Source: Sphagnum compactum (taxonomy: Eukaryota > Bryophyta > Sphagnopsida > Sphagnales). From it: a stretch of 64,000 nucleotides of DNA. Position 1 is the stretch's first letter. Each line of letters starts with the position of its first letter. A model generated the notes under the pieces. It ran no database searches and was not told the DNA's origin. It saw only the letters and a program-made list of their open reading frames with translations. Location: NCBI GenBank assembly GCA_965153455.1, contig OZ234493.1:23674213-23738212 (forward strand). Direction: 5' to 3'. Positions 46,672 through 58,830 of the stretch are shown piece by piece. The position numbers were made by a program, and so were the translations under genes.

Positions 46672-49600
46672 TCATGTCTCTTCTGCTGGTGCTTCTTCAC
46701 CAGCAGCAGCTGCAGCCTCAGCAGCAGCCTCAGCAGCAGCAGCATCAGCAGCATCTGCTGCTTCCTTTGCTGCTAGCTCAGCTGCAGCAATATCAGCAAG
46801 CCTCTTCTCCTCTGTTTCTTCTGCAGCCTTTGCCTTAGCAAGCCTTATTTCCTCATCCGCAACCATTTTTGTTAGTTTCTCGGTTGCCAGCTGTGTTTCA
46901 ACCTCGCATATAATCTTTGCAAGCTCGTTTTCTGCAAACTCCTGCAGATGTTTTGTATGAAAAATGGTCTTTAATGCCAAGCTCAAGGGAGTTCACATCA
47001 CAATATTGGCAGGTATTTCTGGTTAAATCTCTTTTGCATGTGTAGCTTCCAAAGCAGGGCCATTGGTGTTGTCACGTTCTGTGCCTACGCATGATAAACA
47101 AAGCTGCTCTTTCTAGGAGCAGTTGTGAAATTATGTGCACAAGAAAGTACTTTACCTTGGAAATCTCTGTAAATTTAGCTTTGATTTTGTGGTATGTGAC
47201 TCCTGCAGCTGTAACTTTCTTACAAGCTAACATCCATTGTTGTAACAGCTGCAGCAATGTCCACCCCAAAATTCAATCAAATCTACCATACAGCCTAACT
47301 GATTTCTGAATTAAAACAGTCATGAACAGACATCAGCAAATCATGACACTGAATGTCTGGTCATTCATGCCTTCCCTCCTGGAAGTATCATAACACTGAA
47401 ATGTCATCTTCTGGAGACTTACAAAACCAATTGGGGCTTGTTCTGCCAGCTTTGCTTCCTTGATTCCCTGAAACAAATCACCATCAAAAACATCATTATC
47501 TCAAATCCAGCAACTACACTAGTTCTACCTATTGGGGACTTACAATCAAGTTTTGAGCTATGTGCCGAAGGAAAACAAGGAGGAAGATACTTACAGCAAG
47601 GTATGAGTCAGCAGACTTCCACATGAGTGGGTCAGGTGCCTTGAGTGGATCATACTCTTTCAGCACCTGCACATTTAAATTGTGAATTTGCAAGTTCTGT
47701 TGCACATTGATCATTGAAATCAAGGTTAACTCATCAAGAGGTCCATCTAAATTCCGTGAATGTAAAGCAAGGAGCTTACTATGCTGATCAAGTCTTGATT
47801 GAAGAGTTTTCGAGCCGAAATCCAGTCGTCAATAGCTAACTTATTGTGACCAAGAAGGTAAAGCATTGCCTGAACAAAGCAATAGCTCTCACTTTGAATA
47901 TCCAATGTACTATCCAAGAAGTCTTATTAACATGTTGCAATGAGCAAAAAGACCAGTTCAAAAGCATCATATATATCCCATTCTGCAATCTGTACTCATT
48001 TGCGATGAAGTAAGATCACAAGAACAAAAATAGTGGATCTTGCAAAAGTTGGAGTGAAATTCTTGCCTTGAGAACACGATGTACATGTCTATTTGGGTAG
48101 GGCCAACGCTTAATACGTTTAAGTTCTGCATCCTGGCATAAGATCCCACAATTTGATCATTCAGGAGTCAGATGCTTGACAAACTTGACAACTTGAATTA
48201 ACAAACCAGTAGTGGTACCATTGATTTTCATGTCTGTAGACAGAGCTCTGACAAAGTAATATTTGTGGACTGCTACACAATGAGAATGAGAGGGACTAAA
48301 TCAAAGTTTGAACCAGATCTCTATACAGGCTTAGTACCTTGTTTTCCACAAGAAGGGAGTAAACATTGCCCAGCAATAGCTTCAAGTACTTCACAACCCC
48401 ATCTGCTATTTGCAATGCTTTCTCGTATTTTTCGGCCTCTTTGCCCACCTTCTCTAAGTCCAATGTGGTTTTCATTTTCACCTTGTCAAACCCTTTCAGC
48501 AACTTTTTCAAGTCTTTTATCTGCTTCTTCGTCTCCTTTGCTTTCTTTGCATTCTCAGCTTTCTTTTCCTTTAGTTTTCTTACATCCTCGGACTCCACTG
48601 CTTTCTCTGCTCCTTCCTCTGTTACCCCTGCTTCCCCAGACTCTACAGCTCCCTCTTCTTCCTCTGGAGGTTCAGGCTCCTCTTCCTCCTCTGGTTCTTC
48701 CTCCTCCAGTTCTTCCTCTTCTGGTTCCCCTGCTTCCTCCTCCTCCTCCTCCTCTTCTCCTTCTCCTTCTCCTTTTAGCTTTTCTATGCCTTCCAAAGGA
48801 TTTGGTTCAAGCTCTGCATCATCAATTCCAGGATCTACAGGCTTTTCTTCCACTTCCCCATCCTCATCTCCCTCTCCAGCCTCCCCTCCTGCCTCGTCTG
48901 CTGATGCCTCTTCCTCATCCCCTTCTTCCTCTGGGGGCTCTTCTTCAGGCACAGGTTCTGGATCCTCCTCTTCCTCTTCTGCCTCCTCCTCCTGTGTCCA
49001 TAGCAAGAGAGATTTCTATTGATTATTGTAGGCAATATATTTTCACCTCAAATGCAGTAAGACACCACTGCTTTCTGTGGGGACCCATTGGAGACAACAG
49101 CACTGGAGCAGACTGAAATCAAGGTCATCAAGTTTGGAGATTGTTTGTAATGACTAATTCTCACCAAGGCCTGTTATGTCCTATGATTATTAAACGTTAC
49201 TTGCTCAAGTCAATGTTATAGCCAATGCATAATTCTTCTATGCCCCTCATAAGTTGTTTAGCTTACCTCGACCTCCTCCCCAGCTTTTTTCTTAGCTTTC
49301 ATTTCTTCATCTTTTTTCTTCTTAGCTTCAGCCTTTGCAGTTTGTTGTTCTGTCCATGCTTTATGTGCCTCTTCAAACCGTTTCCTCCTACCCTCTTTCT
49401 CTTTTGCCTTCTTGGCTGCTATAGCATCAGCTTTTTCTTGATCCAGTTGTGCCTTTCTGGCTACCTTTATCTCCTTGAGCTTCTCCTTGTACTTTTCAAT
49501 TACAGTCCCCACATTTTGGTCTTTTGAAATTTCTTTGTTGTTCATGTCCAGAGCAGTACTCACTGCAGCTCCACAAGCAGCTATGAACTCTGTCTCTATT

Positions 49601-51609
49601 GGCTCAAATGCCTTACCAGTCCCAACGTGCTCTGTTTTTAGTGTATCAACACACAGAAGTGCAATTACCTGCTTTCTGCAACCATAGATCAGACCCATAC
49701 AATACTGGATCACTCTTGCAATATCTTTTGTGAAGACCAACAAATTGATCCTGATTTGTCAACTTGGAAAAAAAATACAAAAATCCAGTCAATCTGTAGG
49801 GTGGTACATACTGGCGCACTTGCGCAAACCATTCTGGTGGCCTATCTTTGAATTCTTCCTTCAGATACTTCTTTGCAGTGAACTCAACTGTGATTGGCAC
49901 TACAAAGTAGGCCCCAACTCTTGGGATTCCTCCAAAGAAATGAACACCTGTGTTATTTCCAATCAACAGGCCTGAAACATGAGAAGCTTTATCATTTGAG
50001 TCACTGATAACCTGCAAATTCACAAATTGACCATTTCTGTCATCTGCCTTCAAGTCTTGAACTGGGTCAATTTCAAGGTCAATTTGTCAAGCTCTTGTAG
50101 AAGATGTTCAGATGTGGTACCTTCTTTGTACAATACATTTGGGATGTGGAGCTCTGGAAGCCCTTCAAGAAGAACAGCGAATGTCACAGGTCCCTGTTTC
50201 CCCCACCAAACATGAAAGCCTTCCATATCCTTGAGTACTTGTCTCCTACTTTCTGGAAAATGGCATCCAGGAACTGAGATTGTTTTGCTTGTAGACAGAT
50301 AAAAGAGGACATTCTTCAACAAGGTCCTTGTTCATCAACATCTAGAGGTTTATTACTTGTGCTCTCAATGTTTGATCTCAATGGTCTGAGAGCATGATCC
50401 AATACCTGAGTGCTTTTGTGCAGAAAAACACAGGTGACACACTCCGTTTACCTTCTTGATGTCAAGCTGTCTATTGAGCATATGTGTGTTGGCTGGTCTT
50501 GTAGCTGCAACATAGAGTAGTTTCTTTCTCTTGTAATTCAAGGGTTTTGGTGCTTTTGGAGGTTTAGGAGGCTTGGGAGCTGCATCTTCTGTAGATTCCC
50601 CCTTGGGTTTCTTATCTTTTCCCTCTTTGCCTTCTTCTTCGCCTTCTTCCTCTTCCTCTTCAGGCTCAGGCTCCTGCTCTCCCTCTTCTTCTCCTTCAGC
50701 ATCCTCTTCTGGTTCATCCTTCTCCTCAACATCTTCATCATTATCCACACTGGAATCATCTGATCCCAATACTTTGTCTTCGCCTTCTTCTCCTTCCTCA
50801 TCTTCTTCCTGGGCTGGCTCTGTACGTCAATTTGTTTTTGCAAAATCAAGGCATTGAAGAGCATCGATGTCCTGCAACATTAACCTTATACGTCCTGCAA
50901 TAATAGTAGCATTCTGGAGCAAAGTTCCAAACAAAACGGTAGACCAGATCCTTGAGAAAATGGGAAAGCCAAAGTACATTTTTCTCGTTACCTTCTTCCT
51001 CTTCACCTTCCTCTCCCTCCTCCTCACCCTCTGCCTTCTTCTTTTCTGGCTTTGGTTCCCATATCTTGTTGATTACTACAGCCACATAAGCTGCCTCACT
51101 GCCTAAAACATAGTGCCACAGAAGAAGACTGTGTGATCAGCAAAACACTCTCCAACAAACATCGAGGATCATCCTTTCTCTCAAACCACTGAAAAGAGAA
51201 ATGGTCTTGATGCGAGAATCGAGTCTGACAACGCTTCGCAAGCCTACTTACCTGTGAAAGCGCAAACGGATTTCAAACAAGTGTCCCACAACAAGTATGG
51301 ATCGTCAGTGATAGTCTTCATGTGGTTCACGCACGCCTGCTGCTCGGTCCGCCACAATGCATCGGCATTGGCCTTCCGATTTAGTTCATACTCTCGTTCA
51401 TTCTCCTTGTTGAACTTGCGGGCCTTCTCGCGGGCATTTTCCTTTAGAATGCAGGCATTGTCGCAATGTTTGTGCAGCCACTCGCTCAAAAACTCCACAG
51501 GGTCCATGGGTCTTGCGAGCGTTACTGCAGCACAAGCTTGCACCAGTACTTTGCCCACAAGCTTGTCCACATATGCAGCATCGTCTGCTTCCCCAAATTT
51601 GTTTCCCAT
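46672..51609 (-). CDS. Axonemal Dpy-30/GAF protein, radial-spoke RSP2-like, 13 exons, 934 aa
   Basis: Exons: 51609-51252, 51102-50992, 50819-50452, 50229-50121, 49971-49812, 49675-49267, 48991-48338, 48132-48067, 47869-47780, 47666-47595, 47467-47423, 47248-47156, 46941-46672. All phases join and total 935 codons with the stop. The start is MGNKFGEADDAAYVD; the upstream TTG frame has no ATG. A Dpy-30 motif (residues ~14-50, LARPMDPVEFLSEWLHKH) docks on A-kinase-anchor-like helices in flagellar complexes. A GAF domain covers ~112-440: TGSEAAYVAVVINK, a Glu-rich insert (~138-235), KLLYVAATRPANTHML, ELHIPNVLYKE, PRVGAYFVVPIT and KQVIALLCVDTLKTE. Next come a Lys/Glu coiled coil, an acidic Pro/Glu tract (506-640), and a dynein-stalk-like part (WISARKLFNQD ... 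EYDPLKA ... LQQWMLACKKV, ~746-845). The C-terminus is a coiled coil with poly-Ala. Exon 4's acceptor (...CTCAAG) is weak; the rest are good. RSP2 is the likeliest family; other Dpy-30/GAF axonemal proteins are possible. Confidence 0.82.
47870..48066 (-). other. GC-AG intron (intron 8 of the axonemal gene)
   Basis: The exon ends CTCAAG and the intron starts GCAAGA, ending TTGTTCAG. Moving the junction to a GT would break the frame, while the GC-AG junction joins two phase-0 exons (...HRVLK / AMLYLLG...). Confidence 0.65.
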
Positions 51610-51638
51610 GATTCTCTCCCACTTTGAAATCAGAAAAG

Positions 51639-51665
51639 TCAAGCTCTTTCCTCTCTTTTCCTCAT
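51639..51665 (-). other. Short upstream open frame in the 5' leader
   Basis: ATG at 51665 followed by eight codons and TGA at 51641-51639, about 30 bp before the main start and out of frame with it. It lies in the leader only if transcription starts farther upstream, which cannot be seen here. Confidence 0.4.
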
Positions 51666-51699
51666 GCTTGTCTTTGTAGCGGAATGATCGTCGTCATTT

Positions 51700-52260
51700 T
51701 GACAAAACGAGGAGGATTAAAGGAAACTACAAGTGTGAGTGTGTCGGGCGGGGGGGTGCTCCGCCACGACCCATGCAAGTCGTCGATGGGAAAGCACGAA
51801 CTTCACGGTTTCAAATCCAGCCAATTCGCCATAGAAACGACCATAAGTCATGACCATCTCGGCGAATTGATCCTAGTTGCAATCAGGCGTCACAAATCTA
51901 TCCGTCTTGAGCAGGCACATTGTTGTCAAAATTCCATCTTTGTGTGCTTGTGTGTAGAGTAGTCTGCAAATTGTGGAAGAGGGCGTGCGACCGAGGGAGC
52001 TTGCCAACGCTGCGAAAGCTCACGATGCTTTGGGGTTTGTTGTTGCTATTTGCTTACCTACAGCGCATTCTAGACACATTCGAGCAATTTTGGGGCATTG
52101 TTGATTGAGCAGAAAGGGAACATGGCTAAAGACGCACGGAGATGCGCGTCGTTGTGAATTCAGGTCGGTAGAGGAGCTCTAACCGCAAGTCTTGTGAACT
52201 TGCGACTTTGTGACCACAAATGAGTAGGTACTAGGAACCTGAACAATATGGAGAAGTTGT
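51700..52260. promoter_or_regulatory. GC-richer, CpG-containing 5' flank of the axonemal gene
   Basis: Sequence upstream of the first exon is clearly richer in CG dinucleotides (GTGTCGGGCGGGGG, CCGCCACGACC, GCGTGCGACCG) than the rest of the window. It is probably the promoter region. No definite TATA box was identified. Confidence 0.35.
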
Positions 52261-54433
52261 CCTGTTGAGAAAGAGGTTAATTAGGGTTAGGGGTTGGATG
52301 TGACACTTGGGAGTATAATGGGAGCTTTTGGACTGAAAAGGTGTTCTCTTTATGAAAGAAAGTGATTTTCATACATCTTCATAACATGAAGGAAAGTGAT
52401 TTTCAGGACACTGCGTGAAATAGGCCAGTATATGAGACATAACATCTTCTTCCTCATCCATTATGCCGTTCTAAAAATCATAACACAACAATATCTTATG
52501 TCGTTTTACATTATTTCTCATATGTTTATTCCCCTATATCATGAACATATTCTAACTCAATGTGCTATCTGTGCATTTGGTAACCATGGCCTACCAAACA
52601 TTGCACAGTAGCTGGAGTCCATTACAATATTCTGTAATATAATAAAAGTTGCAAGGTAAGCAATACCATGAACAAATATTCGTAAATCTCGGATCAACCT
52701 TATTGGTTTTGTAGTGGTTTGGTTTGTCATCCATAGATTATATGGTGCAAGTTTTGGTTTAAGCAACCCTAACTTGTTGCACAGTTACTTCACGATTATG
52801 TTTATTCAAAAGCCCCCATTTAAGAGCACATTTTCAATAATATTTTTCTCCACTCGTATTTGGATACTTGTCATGTGATTGTCAATAGCCACTGCAGTTG
52901 TTCCAACTTTAGGCATGGTTTCAGGAGTAGAAATCATAGGTTTGTCCAAAATCAAATTTAAGCTCTTTTATGGTTTTTCTGGTTTCAAATTATGTTAGAA
53001 ATATTTCTTGAGTTCAGGTGTAATCTTCAACAATTGCCCCAATTTCAACATATAATTAATTTTTAGCATTTGTTTATTGATTCTAAAAAGTTTCTTCCAC
53101 AAGTACCAGCTTATGTGGAGATGATGTTACCTCCTATGGTTTCATTAGTTATATTGGTCTTGCAACATCAGGCAATCATGCCCAACTAAAATTCCATTCT
53201 ACAGTTGGCTTGGATAATGACTACATCTACATCCACCATGTTGGCTGAAGCTATGGGTACCTTCAATTACATTACTAGTTTTTTTTTACAATCTTGCCCC
53301 CTTTGTCCCTAAAGATACTCTACATCTCACTTAACCGAGGATAATCAATCATTTTATGTCTCAAGATCACAAGAGATGTCATTCATTCAAGTTTTCACAT
53401 TCAATCTTAGCCCACCATGGGGCACATTGATCGAGCTACAAGCATTGACCAATCATTTTATTCATCAAGCTTGGCACACTTTGTTGCCATCAAGCCCATA
53501 AACATTCATGAATGTTGATAATGGGCCATTAGGATTGAGCCCATTAGACACCATGGTTATTCAGAGCGATATTTGTTCAAGGATGCTTATTAAAATTGTT
53601 TACAAGCATCAATTCCAATCTAGCATGATGTTGTAGTTAGGGATCCAAGTATGGTGGTACCACTATGTGGAGTGGGACTCACAAGCAAAGCAAGTTTTTT
53701 CAAGTGTCATGTTATGATGTTGAAACAACATCCCATTTTGTTGCCAACATGAGTTGTTCAAGGTTGCCAACATTCTTTACCAAACAACATCACAATTGTT
53801 ATGGGCGCAAGATTTAGATAGGGATTAGGCTAGTAGTTTATTTGGTTATTTTGGAATGGTTGTGTTACGGTCTATCATATATTGACATAGGTCAAAAACT
53901 TTCACACCTTATATGATCAAGACTATTTTGGGGAATTGATTCATGTGTTGTAGCATTTGCGAACCATGTAGATGCGACCATGTGCATACATGCTGGAAAA
54001 TGTCCCACCATTGGGTATTTTCAGCTAATTGTTTTGGTCAAATGACACTAGTTTAGGCTTGCATTGGTGAACTAGTGTAAGTGGATGTTGTACTAGTTGG
54101 TTCATGATCACATGAGTTCCATTGGTTGCGGACTAACTTAACATCATTAGAGGTCATCCAGTGAACATATCAACTCATCCTTAAGTCACCCACATGTTTG
54201 GTGGATGACATATTGGATTCAGGATGCAATTCATATATGAATCATTATAATGACCAGCCACCTTTAATTGTGGTCAATAGGGTTGGCCTTTCATGAGTAA
54301 CCCTATCGACATTTTTGAATTTTTCAAGTTGTCATGCATTTATGGATTAATATGGTTTGGGGTTCCAATTCATTTAGTATGGAAAAACCCAATGCAAATG
54401 AATGAAAATGGGCCATGGTATTTCAATTGATAT
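52261..54433. other. AT-rich repeat-derived sequence, no gene recognised
   Basis: Both strands are broken by stops. It may include decayed internal sequence of the copia element to its right, but no motif could be read. Confidence 0.35.
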
Positions 54434-55560
54434 GTTGTTAGGAGTGTTAGTTTAGTTGCTTGATTAGGTTCTAATTAGTTAGGGGATAAATCAGGTTAGT
54501 TTAAGTGTTTGGGTTTTTATCTTGAACTAGTTCAAGTGTGAATATGGTTCAAAATATTCCATGGATGGAATATAATTCATTTGTGTGACCTCAAATCACT
54601 TTTGGTGATTTGAGATTCTCACACATTCTACTATTGTATGCAAGTTTCTATGGGTTTTGTGCATAATGTTAGTTTTTGCATTTTTGTGTGTGAAAGTGTT
54701 GAGCTTCAATTCCTATTTTCATTGCAAGTGAATGACAATTTTGATTTTGAACATGGTGTATCATTTAAGGTATGTTTATATTATGTTTTGTATTTTTGAT
54801 GACATTGACATATAGTTGTAGGCACCAACATAGTAGCACACAACAATGTGTGAAGAAAACGCAGACATTATTTTGTACCAACAAATGGTGGGGAAAGAAA
54901 TTTACCTCACCAACACATGGCTAGACAATTCCTATACTATGGGAATGGTTAGTAGATATATGGTTGCTTCATAGAACTCACATATGGAAGTTGTCAAAAG
55001 AATTTTCAAATACCTTCAAGGCACAATTGATTTTGACCTCATGTTTATTTAATAGGAGAAATCAAATTGGAAGGTTTTGCAAATGCAAGTTGGGCTAGGG
55101 ACTAGAATAATAGAGGATCAACAATTAGATATATGTTCCAACTGTATGAATTAACCATTACTTGGCCAACTAAGTAGCAACCAACATTAGCATTTTCATC
55201 AACATAAAGTGAATATCAAGCAATTATTGAAAGTACAAAAGAATCCTTGCGGCTACAAAGCTTGATTAGATAACTAAGATTTATCATAAGGGAGGCTACA
55301 CAAATTTGTTGTGATAGTTCTAGTAGCAACAAAATTATTAATAACCTTATTTTCCATGCATTCACAAAGCACATTGAAGTGCATTAGCATTTCATCAATG
55401 AAAAATTCCTAATTGGTGAAATAGAACTGAATCACATTCTTAATGATGATAAAATAACACACATGTTTACAAAGCCCTTATGATAATAATTGTTTTATTT
55501 GTTTCAAGAAGCTCTTGGTCTATTCAATATTCAACAAATCAAAAGTCAAGAAAAGATATC
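54434..55560 (+). mobile_element. Internally deleted Ty1/copia element (LTR-like stretch plus RT tail/RNase H)
   Basis: From about 54910 the plus strand reads the end of a copia reverse transcriptase (GMVSRYMVAS, EVVKRIFKYLQGTIDFDL) and RNase H: ADASWARD region, ITWPTK*QPTLAFSST*SEY, CCDSSSSNKIINNLIFHA, FTKHIEVH, HFINEKFLIGEIELNHILND, THMFTKPL. Several codons are stops. Directly upstream, 54434 to about 54830 begins TGTTAGGAGTGTTAG and resembles a copia LTR, which would mean gag, integrase and most of the RT are deleted. The LTR reading is tentative; no 3' LTR was found after 55560. Confidence 0.6.
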
Positions 55561-58500
55561 AAGGCCCAAACTACAAGTATATAAATCGTAGTGATTATTT
55601 ACTAGGCCTTCTTTTCTTCTAGTAAGCTACAAGGTAGGGAGTATAATAGTTAAAGCTAATGGAAACATATGTAAAAAAACATTTTGTAAAACAAGTTCTT
55701 GCATAGTAATTTCATATGAGGAAAGTGAACATTCTTCATCATTTCATCATCATCTGTCATCAAGAAAGGAAACAATGGGAACTTGGGCTAGCTTGATGGA
55801 GTCTCACAATTTTGGTTTGACAATAAAAGGAGGGTTCTATCAAGACTCATCATAAAAAATTCAATGAAAGGAGTAATAGACTTGAGATAACTATTGGATC
55901 TGGAGGGGAAACATGTAGATTTAATGTTAGAACTAACTTTTAAAAAAAATCGTCCAAAAAGGGTAACCATAAAACCAAACAACTTGTGGAAGAAAACCAC
56001 AAGCATCCTTAGTGTTAAAAGGAGAGATTGCCATAGTCAAACCACCAACAACTTCACAATACAAACCATTTGACACTTGAGCTTTTAAAATTGAAAAACT
56101 CTTGCATGAAATGTATTGTCATTCAAAGGTTACCATATTTCAATATGCTCTATTGTAGACCATGGAGACCAGCATAAACAAGTCATAACTAAAACTAGAA
56201 GAAGGCCAAGCTCCATGAAAGTGAAAGGGGGTGTAAAAAAATCGTTGTATAACTTTTTGTGTCAAAGTAGAATTCTATGGTCCCATTTCCCCACTATTGG
56301 TATCTTTTAAAAGTTTTTTGATTGTAACATTTTCTCATTAACCATGGTAGTGAGGATGTTTACTAAGTTAATTATATGCACATAATGCATACATCTAATT
56401 TATATTCTTGCTTTGTAGCCTAATATTTAGGTTTTTGTCTTTTGGTATTAATTTTGCAAGGTATGTACATTATCAATTCACAAATTTGTAATCATATGCA
56501 AAACTCTTGTTACAATTTGAAAAAAAAGTTGATGAGTTTGATAATGGAACGCAAGGTGAAGTTGATTAACAAATATTTTGTTTTTTGGGGCACAGTCTCA
56601 ATAGCCTTTTTCTCCATTTCCAATAATTGAACCTTGATTTCGTGAGAACATTTAACATTTGAGGCCATGCAAAGTTGATAAAACATTCACATATGAATCA
56701 TGTGAAGCTCCAAGGTAATTTGTTAGCCACAATTTTTCTTGACATTGCACATGCGTAAAAGTTTTTTGGACATGGCAAGGGAGAAATTGTTTCAATCTAC
56801 ATACTGTAATAAATATCTCAAAGGCATTGTTTACATAAATTTGGCTCTTCTATTCATGCACCCTATGCCTCCCTCCCTTTTTCTCCTTTTTTTCCAAGTT
56901 TTTTTTCCCCTCTATCATGGGAAATGGATGAACATATTAAAAAATGAGATTCCTAAGTTGTTATTTCATTCATGGCATTTCTTTTTTGTGATAAAAAATT
57001 TGAATATATTTGAAAATATCTAGAAGGTTGTGTATATATTGTTTACACGTTTGGTTTCTTTATCAAAATTTATTGATGAACTCTAACAATGATTTGACAA
57101 ACATGAAATCAAGCTTTAATTACTTTTCAAGTATTTTTATATTTTAAAAAATTGTTGTTATTCTATTTGAAATAAGGTCTCATGTTTGAGCCATTCTTTG
57201 AAAACCCTTCATGCAACCAAGTATTTTGACATGTTGAAGTTGCACAACCTTCATGAAATTTGTCAAGGGTTTCAAAGGTGTTTCCATCCTTTACAATTTT
57301 GGAGGGTATATATCGAATTGCTTTAGTCTCAACCTAAATCCATGATGTTGAACACCAAAAATTTGAAATTTAGCCACACGAGAATGAAAAGACAAACATG
57401 AACCAATTTTAGGATGACAAAAAACACCATCACAAGTTGGAAATTATGGTGCTACATAAAACTTGAATGAGTAGAATTTTTCAACATAAGAAAATTGAAA
57501 AACAAAAGATTCAAGGAATTGCTAGAACCTAGCAATGCAACAATGACCACATTTGCACACGAACCATAAATCCAATTTCAGATGCAAGAAAACACACACC
57601 ACCAATTGATGCCTACAATTGCTTATAATGTGAAGGCAACATTTCTACAAGAAACCAAATTTTGGCTGGTAAAGAAATTTCATTATCAAACCTCCCCCTT
57701 GCAATTATCAAGGTAAATGATGGATTAAAAGTTGAAGGTGGATGCTAAAAATGTTACATGGAGGCTTGAAATAATGCATTGCTTGGGGGTCAACAGCTAC
57801 AAGCTCAACCAATTGAGTTTGCAATGATTTCAGAGGCCAAAATATGATATTTTGTCAAAAGAAAAACTTGGGTCAAATGGAGATTCCAGAGGTGAAAAAA
57901 TGTGATATTCTCACAAAAGACAAGCTCTAGATCTATTGAACTTCACATCAAGCCTACCTCTTTGAGAAGATGGAACCTTTTTGAGATGGGCCTGGTGCAT
58001 ATTATCCGTCTCCAAACATGCAAGATTACATGTCAACTTTTCATCCATTTGCATTTCCATGGCCTGGGGCTTGCATCCTCCGTTTAAATTATCCATTTCC
58101 AACCATTGAGGATTCCATATAACCTTTCATCTATTCACATTTTGTTGGCCCCTTAGACCAGTGTAGACTGAATTAGCATGATGTGATCCAATGGTCAAGG
58201 GCTTAATAAAGGGACTTGAGCAGTGGTTTTTTTGGAGCGATTCTTTTTTTTCTTTCAGCAAAACAATCCGGGAAATTGAGGAAAATGTGTTTTTCTAGGG
58301 TAATTTCGTCCAATTTTTCTATTTTGGGGGCAAAATTCACAAGTTTTTTGACATCACAAATATGAAAACAAAAAAAAACACTGGGCACAAGGCTACAAAT
58401 GATTTTGGTATGTGGTCTATAGTTTATCAGTTTATATCAATGACCTCAAATTCAGCCATTCCGAAAAGCTTGACCATCATTTCCTAATGCAGTTGGAAGG

Positions 58501-58750
58501 CACGTCACTAGAAAATTTGCAGTGTATGTGGAGACTGCCTTATATCCATCGATTTGCCTCCTAGAAATTGGGAGGGATATTATGCCTACTCCTCAAGGAT
58601 GGACAGGAAATTATGCCTACTTTATAGGTGTAAGGACCATTGCACTATTGAGGAGTAGACGTAAAAGCCCTCCCATTCATATGCCTCGCGATCTACGTTG
58701 GTTTGGTTTATGCCATTTTGCCTCATGCTTTTACAATAGGTTTGGCCCAT
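55561..58750. other. AT-rich intergenic sequence, no gene recognised
   Basis: No conserved motif on either strand. Isolated frames of 60-94 codons (for example 56739-57023) are Phe/Leu/Lys-rich and look random. Confidence 0.4.
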
Positions 58751-58752
58751 AG

Positions 58753-58830
58753 GTGGGGGACATTCTCAAAATGCAGGGCCAGACTCAGCTATCACCTTGT
58801 CCTAGGCCCCTTATTTTGAGAATACCCCCA
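58753..58830 (-). repeat. Short palindromic MITE, copy B (reverse orientation)
   Basis: GTGGGGGACATTCTCAAAAT ... TTATTTTGAGAATACCCCCA: inverted ends around a ~35-bp centre with AGACTCAGCTATCACCTTGT. Its reverse complement matches copies A and C. It is the best-preserved palindrome of the family. Confidence 0.75.

Noticed and set aside
46690-46770. CAG/CTG triplet repeat as an independent microsatellite
   Set aside because: It encodes the poly-Ala C-terminus of the axonemal protein with mixed codons; not a pure repeat.
48265-49116. 283-codon and 218-codon plus-strand open frames (Ser/Pro/Leu-rich)
   Set aside because: They are antisense shadows of exon 7 of the axonemal gene. The purine-rich coding strand leaves the opposite strand free of stops.
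50003-50120. Alternative exon reading through TTSEHLLQELDKLTLK after exon 4
   Set aside because: It ends in a stop. Splicing at GAAG/GTACCA to TTTCAG/GCC keeps phase 1 and restores a continuous GAF domain.
50573-50857. Ser-rich plus-strand open frame
   Set aside because: Antisense shadow of the acidic exon 3.
51920-52108. Divergent plus-strand gene upstream of the axonemal gene
   Set aside because: A single 62-codon frame without motifs or splice support.
57902-58102. Overlapping open frames on both strands
   Set aside because: Short, mutually antisense, and without conserved motifs.
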